From Thermoleophilaceae bacterium (lineage in GTDB: Bacteria > Actinomycetota > Thermoleophilia > Solirubrobacterales > Thermoleophilaceae), in the NCBI GenBank assembly GCA_013695855.1, contig JACCZR010000226.1:1-8882 (forward strand): 8,882 nucleotides of DNA. The letters are read 5' to 3'. A program made the position numbers and the translations under genes. Below, one piece after another: positions 1 through 6,201 of the stretch. Under the pieces are notes generated by a model, which had not been told where the DNA came from, searched no databases, and worked only from the letters and a program-made list of their open reading frames with translations. Position 1 is the first letter of the stretch; each line of letters begins with the position of its first letter.

Positions 1-2
1 AG

Positions 3-401
3 GCTCCGGCGGCGACCACACCGGTGGCTCCGCAGAGCGAGGTCCCTGTGGCGGCCGCGCCCAAGCCGGCTGCGACCCCTCAAAGCCAGGCGCCCGCTCC
101 GGCTCCGCAGTCGGGCGAGCCGGCCTCGGACAATGCGGCCGGAACCCAGAGCCCGGCCGCGGCCGGGCCCAAGGTCGAGGCACCCGAGGTGGAGGCCCCG
201 AAGGTCGAGGTGCCCAGGGTGGAACCCCCGAAGATCGAGGCGCCCGAGGTGCAGGCCCCGCAGGTCGAGGCCCCGACTGAGCCGAAAGCGGCCGAACCGG
301 TTGCCCCCGCGGCTCCCGCGAGCCCCGCGGCGCCCGCCGCGCAGGCGTCCGAGCAACCCGCGGCGGCTCCTCAGGCCCCGGCGGCGCCCGCCGCTCCGTA
401 A
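3..401 (+). CDS. C-terminal part of a Pro/Ala-rich repeat protein (5' end outside window)
   Basis: The reading frame is open from the left edge to a TAA at 399-401, giving 132 visible residues. The GTG at 24 is probably an internal valine, because the same Ala/Pro-rich composition continues upstream of it (APAATTPVAPQSE), so I treat the gene as truncated by the window. The visible part has no folded domain: it is almost wholly Pro, Ala, Glu, Gln and Val. Nucleotides 168-272 encode seven tandem pentapeptides of the form P-[KERQ]-[VI]-[EQ]-x, in which charged and hydrophobic residues alternate. Blocks of AP/AAP/APAAP follow to the end. Such tails are typically disordered linkers or wall-spanning segments of surface or membrane proteins, but the function is unknown because the N-terminal domain is not in view. 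Third-position G/C is very high and fits real coding sequence. The gene is convergent with the L,D-transpeptidase gene, 78 bp away. Confidence 0.6.
   Translation, partial: APAATTPVAPQSEVPVAAAPKPAATPQSQAPAPAPQSGEPASDNAAGTQSPAAAGPKVEAPEVEAPKVEVPRVEPPKIEAPEVQAPQVEAPTEPKAAEPVAPAAPASPAAPAAQASEQPAAAPQAPAAPAAP
168..272 (+). repeat. Seven tandem PxVEx pentapeptide codon repeats
   Basis: Seven consecutive 15-nt units each encode a pentapeptide starting with proline: PKVEA, PEVEA, PKVEV, PRVEP, PKIEA, PEVQA, PQVEA. Pairs of units form a looser 30-nt period in which a basic residue (K/R/Q) and an acidic residue (E) alternate at position 2. The units differ at the DNA level, so this is an old or selected repeat rather than a fresh slippage product. 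Confidence 0.8.
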
Positions 402-416
402 CCGAAGCGTCGTTTC

Positions 417-458
417 GGTCCGGCGGATTCGTCAGGCGGCGGACGAGTTCGCCGGACC
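417..458. terminator. Long hairpin between convergent genes, candidate bidirectional terminator
   Basis: Bases 417-433 pair with 442-458 to give a 17-bp stem around an 8-nt loop (434-441). The outer nine pairs are perfect (GGTCCGGCG / CGCCGGACC), and the inner eight include two G-T(U) wobbles. It lies in the 78-bp gap between the TAA of the upstream plus-strand gene (399-401) and the stop of the minus-strand L,D-transpeptidase gene (480), so it could end both transcripts. Neither side has a clear U-tract, so intrinsic termination would have to be of the U-poor kind often proposed for high-GC actinobacteria. Termination is an inference; the stem is visible in the sequence. Confidence 0.55.
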
Positions 459-479
459 AACGCCAAGCCGCCGGCGGGC

Positions 480-1466
480 CTACCCGTAGACGAAGACGGT
501 CTGGCCGAGCCTGATCCTGTTGTCTATCGCCTTCGCGCTCGGGATCGGCACCCGGATGCAGCCGTGGCTGGCGGGGTAGTTCGGCACGGACTTGTAGCCG
601 TGAATGGCGTAGCCGCCGATGAAGTAATTGGAATGCACCATGCCGTGGGAGTTGGTGCCCGGCTGCTTTCGGTAGAAGCGGAAGCTGCCGAAGACCGTGG
701 GCGTGGAAGCCTTGCCCGAGGAGGCGTGGTAGACGGCAATCGCCCGACCGCGATCCACGAAGGCGAGCACCTGGCGCGACCAGTCGAACTCGACGTGACG
801 TCCGGCGCGCGGGTGACGCGGCCGGAAACGCCCGCGCCCGCGGAAGACCCTCGAGAAGACCGCGGAGCCCGCGCGCGTGTTGCGCCTCATGTTGTTGGTC
901 TTGCGGTAGGCGAGCACCGCGCGCGCAGTCGCTGCGCCGTAGCCGCCACGCACCGGAACGGCGAAGCCCATCCGCCGCAGGCCGCGCTGCAGGAGCCTGA
1001 CCTTCGTGCCGCGCGAGCCGGGGCCCGCGGCGAAGCGGGCCACGATCAGCCGTTTCGACGAGGCCGAGAACGACTTCTGCTGCGGCGTGGCGGCGTGCAC
1101 GGCGGCCGCCCGCAGCGTGCCGCGCCGCTTCACGTGGAAGCGAACGACGAAGCGGCCGCGCCCCCGGGTCGAGCGCTGGATGGCCACTCGCTTCCCGGCG
1201 GTGACCCTGCGGCCGCGGCGCAGTCCTGCGAAGACGACCTGGCCTTCGACGAAGGGGGCGACGCTGCCTACCACTGTCACCGTCTGGCCGGGCACGAGAT
1301 AGCGCGCTCGCCGGGTGCCGACACCACCCTTGACCGAGAGCTCGGCCTTGCCCCCCTGCGCGGCTGGCGGCGGCGGGCTGGGCGTGGGCAGCTGCGCGTC
1401 CGCGAGGGCGGGAGCCGCGGCGAGGGCGGCAAGGGACACCGTGGTGATGATCACCGGCCGTCTCAT
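480..1466 (-). CDS. Secreted L,D-transpeptidase (YkuD domain) with peptidoglycan-binding domain
   Basis: The protein has 328 residues. L,D-transpeptidases make 3,3 (mDAP-mDAP) cross-links in peptidoglycan or attach proteins to it, acting outside the membrane. Residues 1-24 are a Sec signal peptide: MRRP, a hydrophobic run, then ALA/ADA cleavage motifs. A Pro-rich spacer (about 26-35) and an Arg-rich, beta-rich region of unassigned fold (about 41-145) follow. Residues about 147-214 match a PG_binding_1 domain, with the core KVRLLQRGLRRMGF and a GGYGAATARAVLAYRK segment. Residues about 225-328 form the YkuD catalytic domain: His289, then SHGCIR at 300-305 with nucleophile Cys303 and Arg305, all intact. 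The ATG (1464-1466) lies 7 bp after the CPBP stop, with only a weak AAAGTGA-like ribosome site, so translation is probably coupled. It is the last gene of the HAD-CPBP-transpeptidase operon. The exact product (cross-linker or anchoring enzyme) cannot be told from sequence. Confidence 0.92.
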   Translation of the reverse strand: MRRPVIITTVSLAALAAAPALADAQLPTPSPPPPAAQGGKAELSVKGGVGTRRARYLVPGQTVTVVGSVAPFVEGQVVFAGLRRGRRVTAGKRVAIQRSTRGRGRFVVRFHVKRRGTLRAAAVHAATPQQKSFSASSKRLIVARFAAGPGSRGTKVRLLQRGLRRMGFAVPVRGGYGAATARAVLAYRKTNNMRRNTRAGSAVFSRVFRGRGRFRPRHPRAGRHVEFDWSRQVLAFVDRGRAIAVYHASSGKASTPTVFGSFRFYRKQPGTNSHGMVHSNYFIGGYAIHGYKSVPNYPASHGCIRVPIPSAKAIDNRIRLGQTVFVYG

Positions 1467-1473
1467 CGCAGCG

Positions 1474-2364
1474 TCACTTTACAGCGGCGGGTTGCGGAGC
1501 CGTGACGGGCAGCGGCCGCGACCCCCTCGGCCCGGCGGGAAGCAGGCGGGGCGCGAGCATCGTCGCCGCGATCATCAGAGGGCCCACCACGAGCGAGACC
1601 TTCCAGCCGCCTTCGTCCCCGGTCTGGACGGCGTAGGCCACGGCGTTGTTGAAGGCGTGCATGGCCACAACGGGCCAGATCGAGCCCGTCTGCTCGTAGA
1701 CCAGGCAGAAGATGAAGCCGAGCACCATCAGCGGGGGCAGGATCAGCAGCGGCTCGAGGCCGTCGAAGCTGTAGTGGATCGAGCCGAACACGACCCCGTT
1801 GATTACGGCGGCTCCCACCATGCGAAAGCGACGCCGCAGGGCGCCGTAGAAGAAGCCGCGGAAGAAGAACTCCTCGGCGAGGGGCGCGAGGATCATCACC
1901 ACGCAGCCCGCGACGATCAGCCCGGCCGCCCCCTCGTCGGCGCCGAGGCTCTCGGTGATGCGCTGCTTGGCGTCGGGGTCGACGATCGCCCCGTAGACGC
2001 CGGCGAAAAGGTAGAAGGTCACTATTCCAAGGGTGGCCCACCCGACCGCGGGCCAGAGGGCCGTGCGGCGCAAGCCGAAGTGCCACGCCCGCGGGCGGGC
2101 GACCAGTGCGGCGAAGAGGATCGCGGCCGCGACGAGCGCGGTGTCCTGGATGACCGTTGCGATGATCGTGAAGGTCGGCGGCAGCTTCTTGTCGGCCTCG
2201 ACTCCGGCGACGGCGCCCACTATGCCCGCGATGAGGAAAGTGGCCAGGAAGGCCACCAGGAAGGCCACGAAGCCAAAGCCCCAGGGCCAGCGCGGGGCGG
2301 GTTCGACCGCGCCGCCCGGAAGCTCGGGCCGGTCGGTAGGGGGAGGGCTCGGGTGGCCGGCCAT
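1474..2364 (-). CDS. CPBP-family intramembrane glutamic protease
   Basis: This 296-residue polytopic membrane protein has about eight hydrophobic segments (roughly 29-55, 66-90, 102-124, 147-163, 183-200, 205-223, 228-246, 256-272). It carries the three signature motifs of the CPBP (CAAX protease and bacteriocin-processing, Abi/Rce1-like) family: EEFFFR with Glu164, Glu165 and Arg169; FGSIH with His197; and HAFNN with His236 and Asn240. All expected catalytic residues are present, so it is probably an active intramembrane endopeptidase. Members process prenylated proteins in eukaryotes and peptides or membrane proteins in bacteria; the substrate here is unknown. The N-terminus (1-28) is Pro-rich and cytoplasmic; the C-terminus (272-296) is a Pro/Arg tail. 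The ATG at 2362-2364 lies 5 bp after the HAD stop, and the gene ends 7 bp before the L,D-transpeptidase start. The operon makes a role in the envelope plausible, but that is inference. Confidence 0.9.
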   Translation of the reverse strand: MAGHPSPPPTDRPELPGGAVEPAPRWPWGFGFVAFLVAFLATFLIAGIVGAVAGVEADKKLPPTFTIIATVIQDTALVAAAILFAALVARPRAWHFGLRRTALWPAVGWATLGIVTFYLFAGVYGAIVDPDAKQRITESLGADEGAAGLIVAGCVVMILAPLAEEFFFRGFFYGALRRRFRMVGAAVINGVVFGSIHYSFDGLEPLLILPPLMVLGFIFCLVYEQTGSIWPVVAMHAFNNAVAYAVQTGDEGGWKVSLVVGPLMIAATMLAPRLLPAGPRGSRPLPVTAPQPAAVK

Positions 2365-2369
2365 CGCGC

Positions 2370-3047
2370 CTAGGTTAGGTGGGCCAGCTCCGCGAGCGAG
2401 CAGATCGCGCCCGGCGGGGTGCCACCCTGGCGTGTAAGCAGCACCCCGCGCACCCCCGCGGCACGCGCACCGGCGAGGTCGTTCTCGGGCGAGTCCCCCA
2501 CGTGCAGCGCCTGGTCGGCTGTCACGCCGGCCAGCTCGAGGCCGCGCTGAAACGGCGCAGCGCTCGGCTTGGCCGCGCCGGCCCGGGCCGAGGAGACAAC
2601 TCCGTCGAACAGCGTGGCCAGCCCGGCGGCGGCCAGCACCTCGGGCAGCGAGCAGTCCCAGTTGCTCACCACCACCACGGCGACCCTGCGCGAGCGCAGT
2701 TCGGCGAGCGCGGGCTCGGCGTCCTCGAAAGCGCGAAATCGAAGGGCACGCAGCATTGGAGCGCGCACGCGCGAGGGATCGAGCCCGAGCTCGGTGCCCA
2801 GCACCGCCGCGCAGCGGTCTCGCAGATCCTCCAGCGCCGCGGCGTCGTGGCCTTCCAGGTGGTGCTCGAGGTAGAAGGAGATCTCCGCCGCCAAGGCCCG
2901 CCGGGCGTCGGCGAGCGTCACCTCCAGGCCCTCCGCGGCGAGGGCTTCGCGCAGGCGCGGGGCGGGCGGCTCGAGCGCGACGAGGGTGCCGAGCGCATCG
3001 ATCAAGACGGCCCGGACGCCTCTTCTAGGGTGCGCACCCATGCCCAT
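2370..3047 (-). CDS. HAD-superfamily hydrolase, subfamily IA-like
   Basis: The protein is a 225-residue haloacid-dehalogenase-fold hydrolase. With the ATG at 3045-3047, the motifs fall as follows: motif I IDALGTL with nucleophile Asp17; motif II VVVVSNWD with Ser128; motif III Lys160 in GAAKPSAAP; motif IV VGDSPEND with Asp185 and Asp190. An alpha-helical cap lies between motifs I and II. The residue two after the nucleophile is Leu19, where phosphatases carry the acid/base Asp; the same D-A-x-G-T form is seen in haloacid-dehalogenase-like and HDHD3/REG-2-like members, so the substrate is uncertain. I chose 3047 because GAGAAG lies 7 nt upstream; a second ATG at 3039-3041 would shorten it by two codons. 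The frame stays open up to 3470, but that region is antisense to the MscS gene and has no HAD-like content. It is first in the minus-strand operon, and its start overlaps the divergent MscS start. Confidence 0.87.
   Translation of the reverse strand: MGMGAHPRRGVRAVLIDALGTLVALEPPAPRLREALAAEGLEVTLADARRALAAEISFYLEHHLEGHDAAALEDLRDRCAAVLGTELGLDPSRVRAPMLRALRFRAFEDAEPALAELRSRRVAVVVVSNWDCSLPEVLAAAGLATLFDGVVSSARAGAAKPSAAPFQRGLELAGVTADQALHVGDSPENDLAGARAAGVRGVLLTRQGGTPPGAICSLAELAHLT
3026..3031 (+). promoter_or_regulatory. TAGGGT -10-like box for a leaderless MscS/PBP1A/thiL transcript
   Basis: TAGGGT fits the TANNNT -10 pattern and ends 8 nt before the A of the ATG at 3040. That is the spacing expected if transcription starts at the start codon itself (leaderless). 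The -35 match is poor (AAGACG at 3004-3009, 16-bp spacer). The box lies inside the N-terminal codons of the divergent HAD gene. This is a motif-based prediction. Confidence 0.35.
3028..3039. promoter_or_regulatory. 12-bp perfect palindrome at the divergent start, possible operator
   Basis: GGGTGCGCACCC is a perfect inverted repeat directly before the ATG at 3040. It overlaps the candidate -10 box and the first codons of the HAD gene. A dimeric regulator bound here could affect both operons. Short GC palindromes also arise by chance in GC-rich DNA, so confidence is low. Confidence 0.25.
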
Positions 3048-3900
3048 GGCCGATCTTCTCATCGCCGGCCTGATCGACGACAACCGCGACACGATCACAG
3101 CTGCTGGGACGCTGGTGCTCGCCGCTCTGTTCGCCCACCTCGTCGACCGTATGATCCGCCGCCGGGGACGCGTGGCCGGCGAGCGCGCGGGCGGCCAGGG
3201 GCTCTCCCCGGAGGCCGATACCCGCTTGCGGTTGGTTCGGCGCCTCACCTTCGGCGTGATCATCCTGCTGGGGATCGCGCTCGCGCTCGGCCAGTTCGAC
3301 GCGGTCAAGCGGGTGGCCACCACGGTCCTCGCCTCCTCCGCGGTGCTCGGCCTGGTGATCGGCTTCGCCGCGCGGGCCACGCTGGCCAACGCGGTGGCCG
3401 GAGTGCTGCTGGCCATCACCCAGCCCATCCGGGTGGGTGACCTCGTGACCTTCAGCAAGGAGACGGGCATCGTCGAGGACGTTCGGCTGGCCTACACCAC
3501 CATCCGCCTCGACAACGGGCGCAGGCTGGTGGTGCCCAACGAGAAGCTGGTGCAGAACCCGGTGGAGAACCACACGGTGGTCGATCCGCGCGTGCAGGTC
3601 GAGGCCTCGGTGTGGCTGCCACCCGGCGCCAACGCGGACCGCGCGATGGAGCTGATCGCCGACCCCGAGCGCGAGATCGACGCAACCGTGGCCGAGGTGG
3701 ACCGCTTCGGGATCCGTCTGAGCGCCTACCTCTGGTGCGACGATCCCCAGGAGCGCGCCCCGCTGGCCGCCAGGCTGCGCGCCCAGTGGTTACGGAAGCT
3801 GCGAGCCGAAGGGCTATCCTCGACTGCTGTCCCTCCCTTCGATCCCGAGCCTGCGCCGGAGCCAGAAGATGATCCGGTGAGCGAAGGAGACCGCACGTAG
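3040..3900 (+). CDS. MscS-family small-conductance mechanosensitive channel
   Basis: The protein has 286 residues, the usual size of a minimal MscS-type channel, which opens under membrane tension to release solutes during hypo-osmotic shock. Three hydrophobic segments are visible: about 18-37, 70-84 and 95-127. The third is the Ala/Gly-rich pore helix (SSAVLGLVIGFAARATLANAVAG), followed by the family-typical AITQPIRVGDLV. The beta domain follows, with GIVEDVRLAYTTIRLDNGRR and the PNEKLVQNPVEN segment (about 143-177). The C-terminus from about 265 is acidic and Pro-rich. I start at ATG 3040: the upstream in-frame ATG at 2986 would add 18 residues of non-transmembrane sequence antisense to the HAD N-terminus. 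ATG 3046 is a close alternative. It is first in the plus-strand operon, 50 bp ahead of the PBP1A gene, and may be expressed from a leaderless transcript. Confidence 0.88.
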   Translation: MPMADLLIAGLIDDNRDTITAAGTLVLAALFAHLVDRMIRRRGRVAGERAGGQGLSPEADTRLRLVRRLTFGVIILLGIALALGQFDAVKRVATTVLASSAVLGLVIGFAARATLANAVAGVLLAITQPIRVGDLVTFSKETGIVEDVRLAYTTIRLDNGRRLVVPNEKLVQNPVENHTVVDPRVQVEASVWLPPGANADRAMELIADPEREIDATVAEVDRFGIRLSAYLWCDDPQERAPLAARLRAQWLRKLRAEGLSSTAVPPFDPEPAPEPEDDPVSEGDRT

Positions 3901-3908
3901 GGAGGCAA

Positions 3909-3950
3909 GCCGCAGGGACACCACGCCGCAGGGACAGGGACACCACGCCG
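3909..3950 (+). repeat. Short direct repeats in the MscS-PBP1A gap
   Basis: AGGGACACCACGCCG occurs perfectly at 3914-3928 and again at 3936-3950, the second copy ending exactly at the PBP1A ATG. An overlapping 12-bp repeat, GCCGCAGGGACA, lies at 3909-3920 and 3925-3936. Together these give three AGGGAC cores (3914, 3930, 3936). The last core is the best ribosome-binding candidate for the ATG at 3951 (about 10 nt spacing). The array looks like a local duplication of a translation-initiation region. Confidence 0.7.
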
Positions 3951-6176
3951 ATGAGCAACCGCCAGGGAAAGAGCCGTCGCCGTCGCCGAGGCGGCCGCAG
4001 CAAGATGCTTCTTGCTGTGATGGTGCTCGCCCTCACGCTGGGCATCGGCGTGCTCTCGGTCGTCGGCTACGTGCTCGCGGTGGCCGCCGGAGCACCAGCC
4101 CTCGACGAGCTCAAGCCCATCGACAAGGGGGCGACCTCGGTCATCTTCGCCGCCGACGGCTCGCGCCTGGGCTACGTGCGCTCGGACGAGATCCGCGACC
4201 CCGTGCCGTGGAAGCAGCTGCCGCGCACCATGCGCAACGCCGTGGTGGCGATCGAGGACGAGCGCTTCTACAGCCACAAGGGCATCGACTACGGCGCCAT
4301 CGTGCGCGCCGGCGTGCGCAACATCGAGTCCGGCAAGAACCTGCAGGGCGGCTCGACCATCACCCAGCAGCTCGTCCGCGCGCTCTACATCAAGGATCCT
4401 GGACGCAGCTACGAGCGCAAGATCCGCGAGGCCAAGCTGGCCTCCGAGCTCGAGAAGGAGCACAGCAAGCGCTGGATCCTCCACAGCTACCTGAACTCCG
4501 TGCCCTTCGGGACGGTGGGCGGGCGCACTGCCGTGGGCACCGAGGCCGCCGCTCAGATCTTCTTCTCGAAGTCGGCCAAGCGCCTGCGCCTGCACGAGGC
4601 CGCGATGCTGGCCGGCCTCCCTCAGGCGCCGTCGCAGTACAACCCCTTCCGCAACCCAAGCGCGGCGCTCGAGCGCCGCAACGAGGTGCTGCGTGGCATG
4701 GTCAAGAACCGCTTCATCACCGCCGCGCAGGCCGAGGAGGCATCGCAGAAGAAGCTGGGCGTCAGACGCGGGCGGCGCTACACGGCCCGCCGGGAGCCCT
4801 ACTTCTTCGACTACGTCGAGGAGAAGCTGATCGAGGAGTACGGCGTGGGCGTCTACCGTCGCGGCGGGCTGAAGGTCTACACCACCATCGACCCCAAGCT
4901 CCAGGTGGCGGCGCGCAAAGGCATCGAAGGCCAGCTCAACCTGCCCAGCGATCCGTCCTCGGCGATCGTGTCGATCGATCCCAAGACGGGCTACATCAAG
5001 GCCATGGCTTCGAGCGGCACCTACAGCGACCGCTCGTTCAACCTCGCCGCGCAGGGCCACCGCCAGCCGGGCTCGGCCTTCAAGACGATGGTGCTCACCG
5101 CGGCCATCCGCAAGGGATACAGCCCCACCGCCACCACCTACACCTCCAAGCCGCTGAACCTCAACGTACCCGGCTACGGCCCCTGGCAGGTCAAGACCTA
5201 TGGCGAGACCTACGGCGGCTCGATGAACCTGGTGAAGGCGACCATCAAGTCCGACAACACGGTCTACGCGCAGCTCATCATCGATGTCGGACCCAAGGCG
5301 GTGCGCGAGACGGCGCGGCTGCTGGGCATCACCACGAAGCTCGACGGACTGCCGGCCGAGGGCCTGGGTGGCCTGCGCCTGGGCGTCTCCCCGCTCGAGA
5401 TGAGCAACGCCTACGCCACGCTGGCTTCGGGCGGCATCCGCAACGAGCCGAAGGCCATCCGCAAGGTCGAGTTCGCGGACGGCAAGTCCGACAAGCTCGG
5501 CAAGCCCAAGCGCAAGCGGGTGATCACCGACGGCATCGCGCTCGAGGTGACGAAGATCCTCAAGCAGAACGTGCAGAGCGGCACGGGCACCAAGGCGAGG
5601 ATCGGCTGCCCCTCCGCCGGCAAGACCGGCACCACCGACAACTTCAACGACGCCTGGTTCGTGGGCTATACGCCGAAGCTGGCCAGCTCGGTGTGGGTCG
5701 GCTATCCCAACGCGCTGAAGGAGATGCGCAGCGTGCACGGGACGAGCGTGGCCGGAGGCACCTTCCCTGCCTCGATCTGGCACGACTACATGGTGGTGGC
5801 CGGCGCCGGCGGCTGTGAGCAGTTTCCCACCGCCGCCAAGCAGCCCTTCACCTCCTCGGCTTCCGCCGCCGACAGCGGCAACGACCAATCGAACTACGAC
5901 TCGTCGCGCCCGACCGACGGCTACCGCTCCTACCGCCCGACCTCTCCGGGCTCCACGGGCGGCAACTCCCCGGGCGGCGGCTACCGCGGGTATGACCCGC
6001 GCACGTACGAGGCCCCGCCTCAAGACGGGCCCGTCCCCTTGCGCCCGTCCCCGCCCGCTCCCAATCTCAGCCCCAGCCCGCGCCGCGGCGGCGCCGGTGA
6101 CAATGGCGCAGGCGCTGACGGCGGAGGCGGCCCGGTCGGAGGCGACCAGGGCGCAGGCGGCTCGCCGCCCGACTGA
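3951..6176 (+). CDS. Class A penicillin-binding protein (PBP1A-type glycosyltransferase/transpeptidase)
   Basis: The protein has 741 residues. It polymerises glycan strands from lipid II and cross-links the stem peptides at the outer face of the membrane. A basic cytoplasmic stretch (RRRRRGGRSK) precedes one transmembrane helix (about 19-45). The GT51 domain (about 75-250) shows EDERFYSHKGID with catalytic Glu102, QGGSTITQQLVR (132-143), the KIREAKLASELEK helix and LHSYLNSVPFG. The transpeptidase domain (about 330-620) has SAFK with nucleophile Ser375 and Lys378, SDN at 434-436 and KTGT at 558-561. All three motifs are intact, so both activities are expected. From about residue 630 the C-terminus is a disordered Ser/Gly/Pro-rich tail of about 110 residues, likely outside the cell. 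The ATG at 3951 follows an AGGGA ribosome site. It lies between the MscS gene and thiL in one operon; thiL follows within 25 bp or overlaps. Confidence 0.96.
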   Translation: MSNRQGKSRRRRRGGRSKMLLAVMVLALTLGIGVLSVVGYVLAVAAGAPALDELKPIDKGATSVIFAADGSRLGYVRSDEIRDPVPWKQLPRTMRNAVVAIEDERFYSHKGIDYGAIVRAGVRNIESGKNLQGGSTITQQLVRALYIKDPGRSYERKIREAKLASELEKEHSKRWILHSYLNSVPFGTVGGRTAVGTEAAAQIFFSKSAKRLRLHEAAMLAGLPQAPSQYNPFRNPSAALERRNEVLRGMVKNRFITAAQAEEASQKKLGVRRGRRYTARREPYFFDYVEEKLIEEYGVGVYRRGGLKVYTTIDPKLQVAARKGIEGQLNLPSDPSSAIVSIDPKTGYIKAMASSGTYSDRSFNLAAQGHRQPGSAFKTMVLTAAIRKGYSPTATTYTSKPLNLNVPGYGPWQVKTYGETYGGSMNLVKATIKSDNTVYAQLIIDVGPKAVRETARLLGITTKLDGLPAEGLGGLRLGVSPLEMSNAYATLASGGIRNEPKAIRKVEFADGKSDKLGKPKRKRVITDGIALEVTKILKQNVQSGTGTKARIGCPSAGKTGTTDNFNDAWFVGYTPKLASSVWVGYPNALKEMRSVHGTSVAGGTFPASIWHDYMVVAGAGGCEQFPTAAKQPFTSSASAADSGNDQSNYDSSRPTDGYRSYRPTSPGSTGGNSPGGGYRGYDPRTYEAPPQDGPVPLRPSPPAPNLSPSPRRGGAGDNGAGADGGGGPVGGDQGAGGSPPD

Positions 6177-6201
6177 TCGGGGTCGGCCGGCCTCCGAGCA
6201 G

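Noticed and set aside
564..2373. Plus-strand open frames opposite the L,D-transpeptidase and CPBP genes
   Set aside because: They are rich in His, Arg, Glu and Gly with no domain, and lie opposite well-supported genes with catalytic motifs.
2986..3039. Upstream ATG for the MscS gene
   Set aside because: It adds 18 residues unlike an MscS N-terminus, antisense to the HAD nucleophile region, whereas ATG 3040 has a well-placed -10-like box.
3048..3470. N-terminal extension of the HAD gene up to 3470
   Set aside because: The added 141 residues are Arg/Ser/Thr-rich, antisense to the MscS gene and unlike any HAD N-terminus; motif I already sits 17 residues from the chosen start.
5815..6201. Long N-terminal extension of ThiL
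   Set aside because: The translation is Pro/Ala/Thr/Arg low complexity produced by reading the PBP1A tail in another frame; ThiL homology begins at about 6202.
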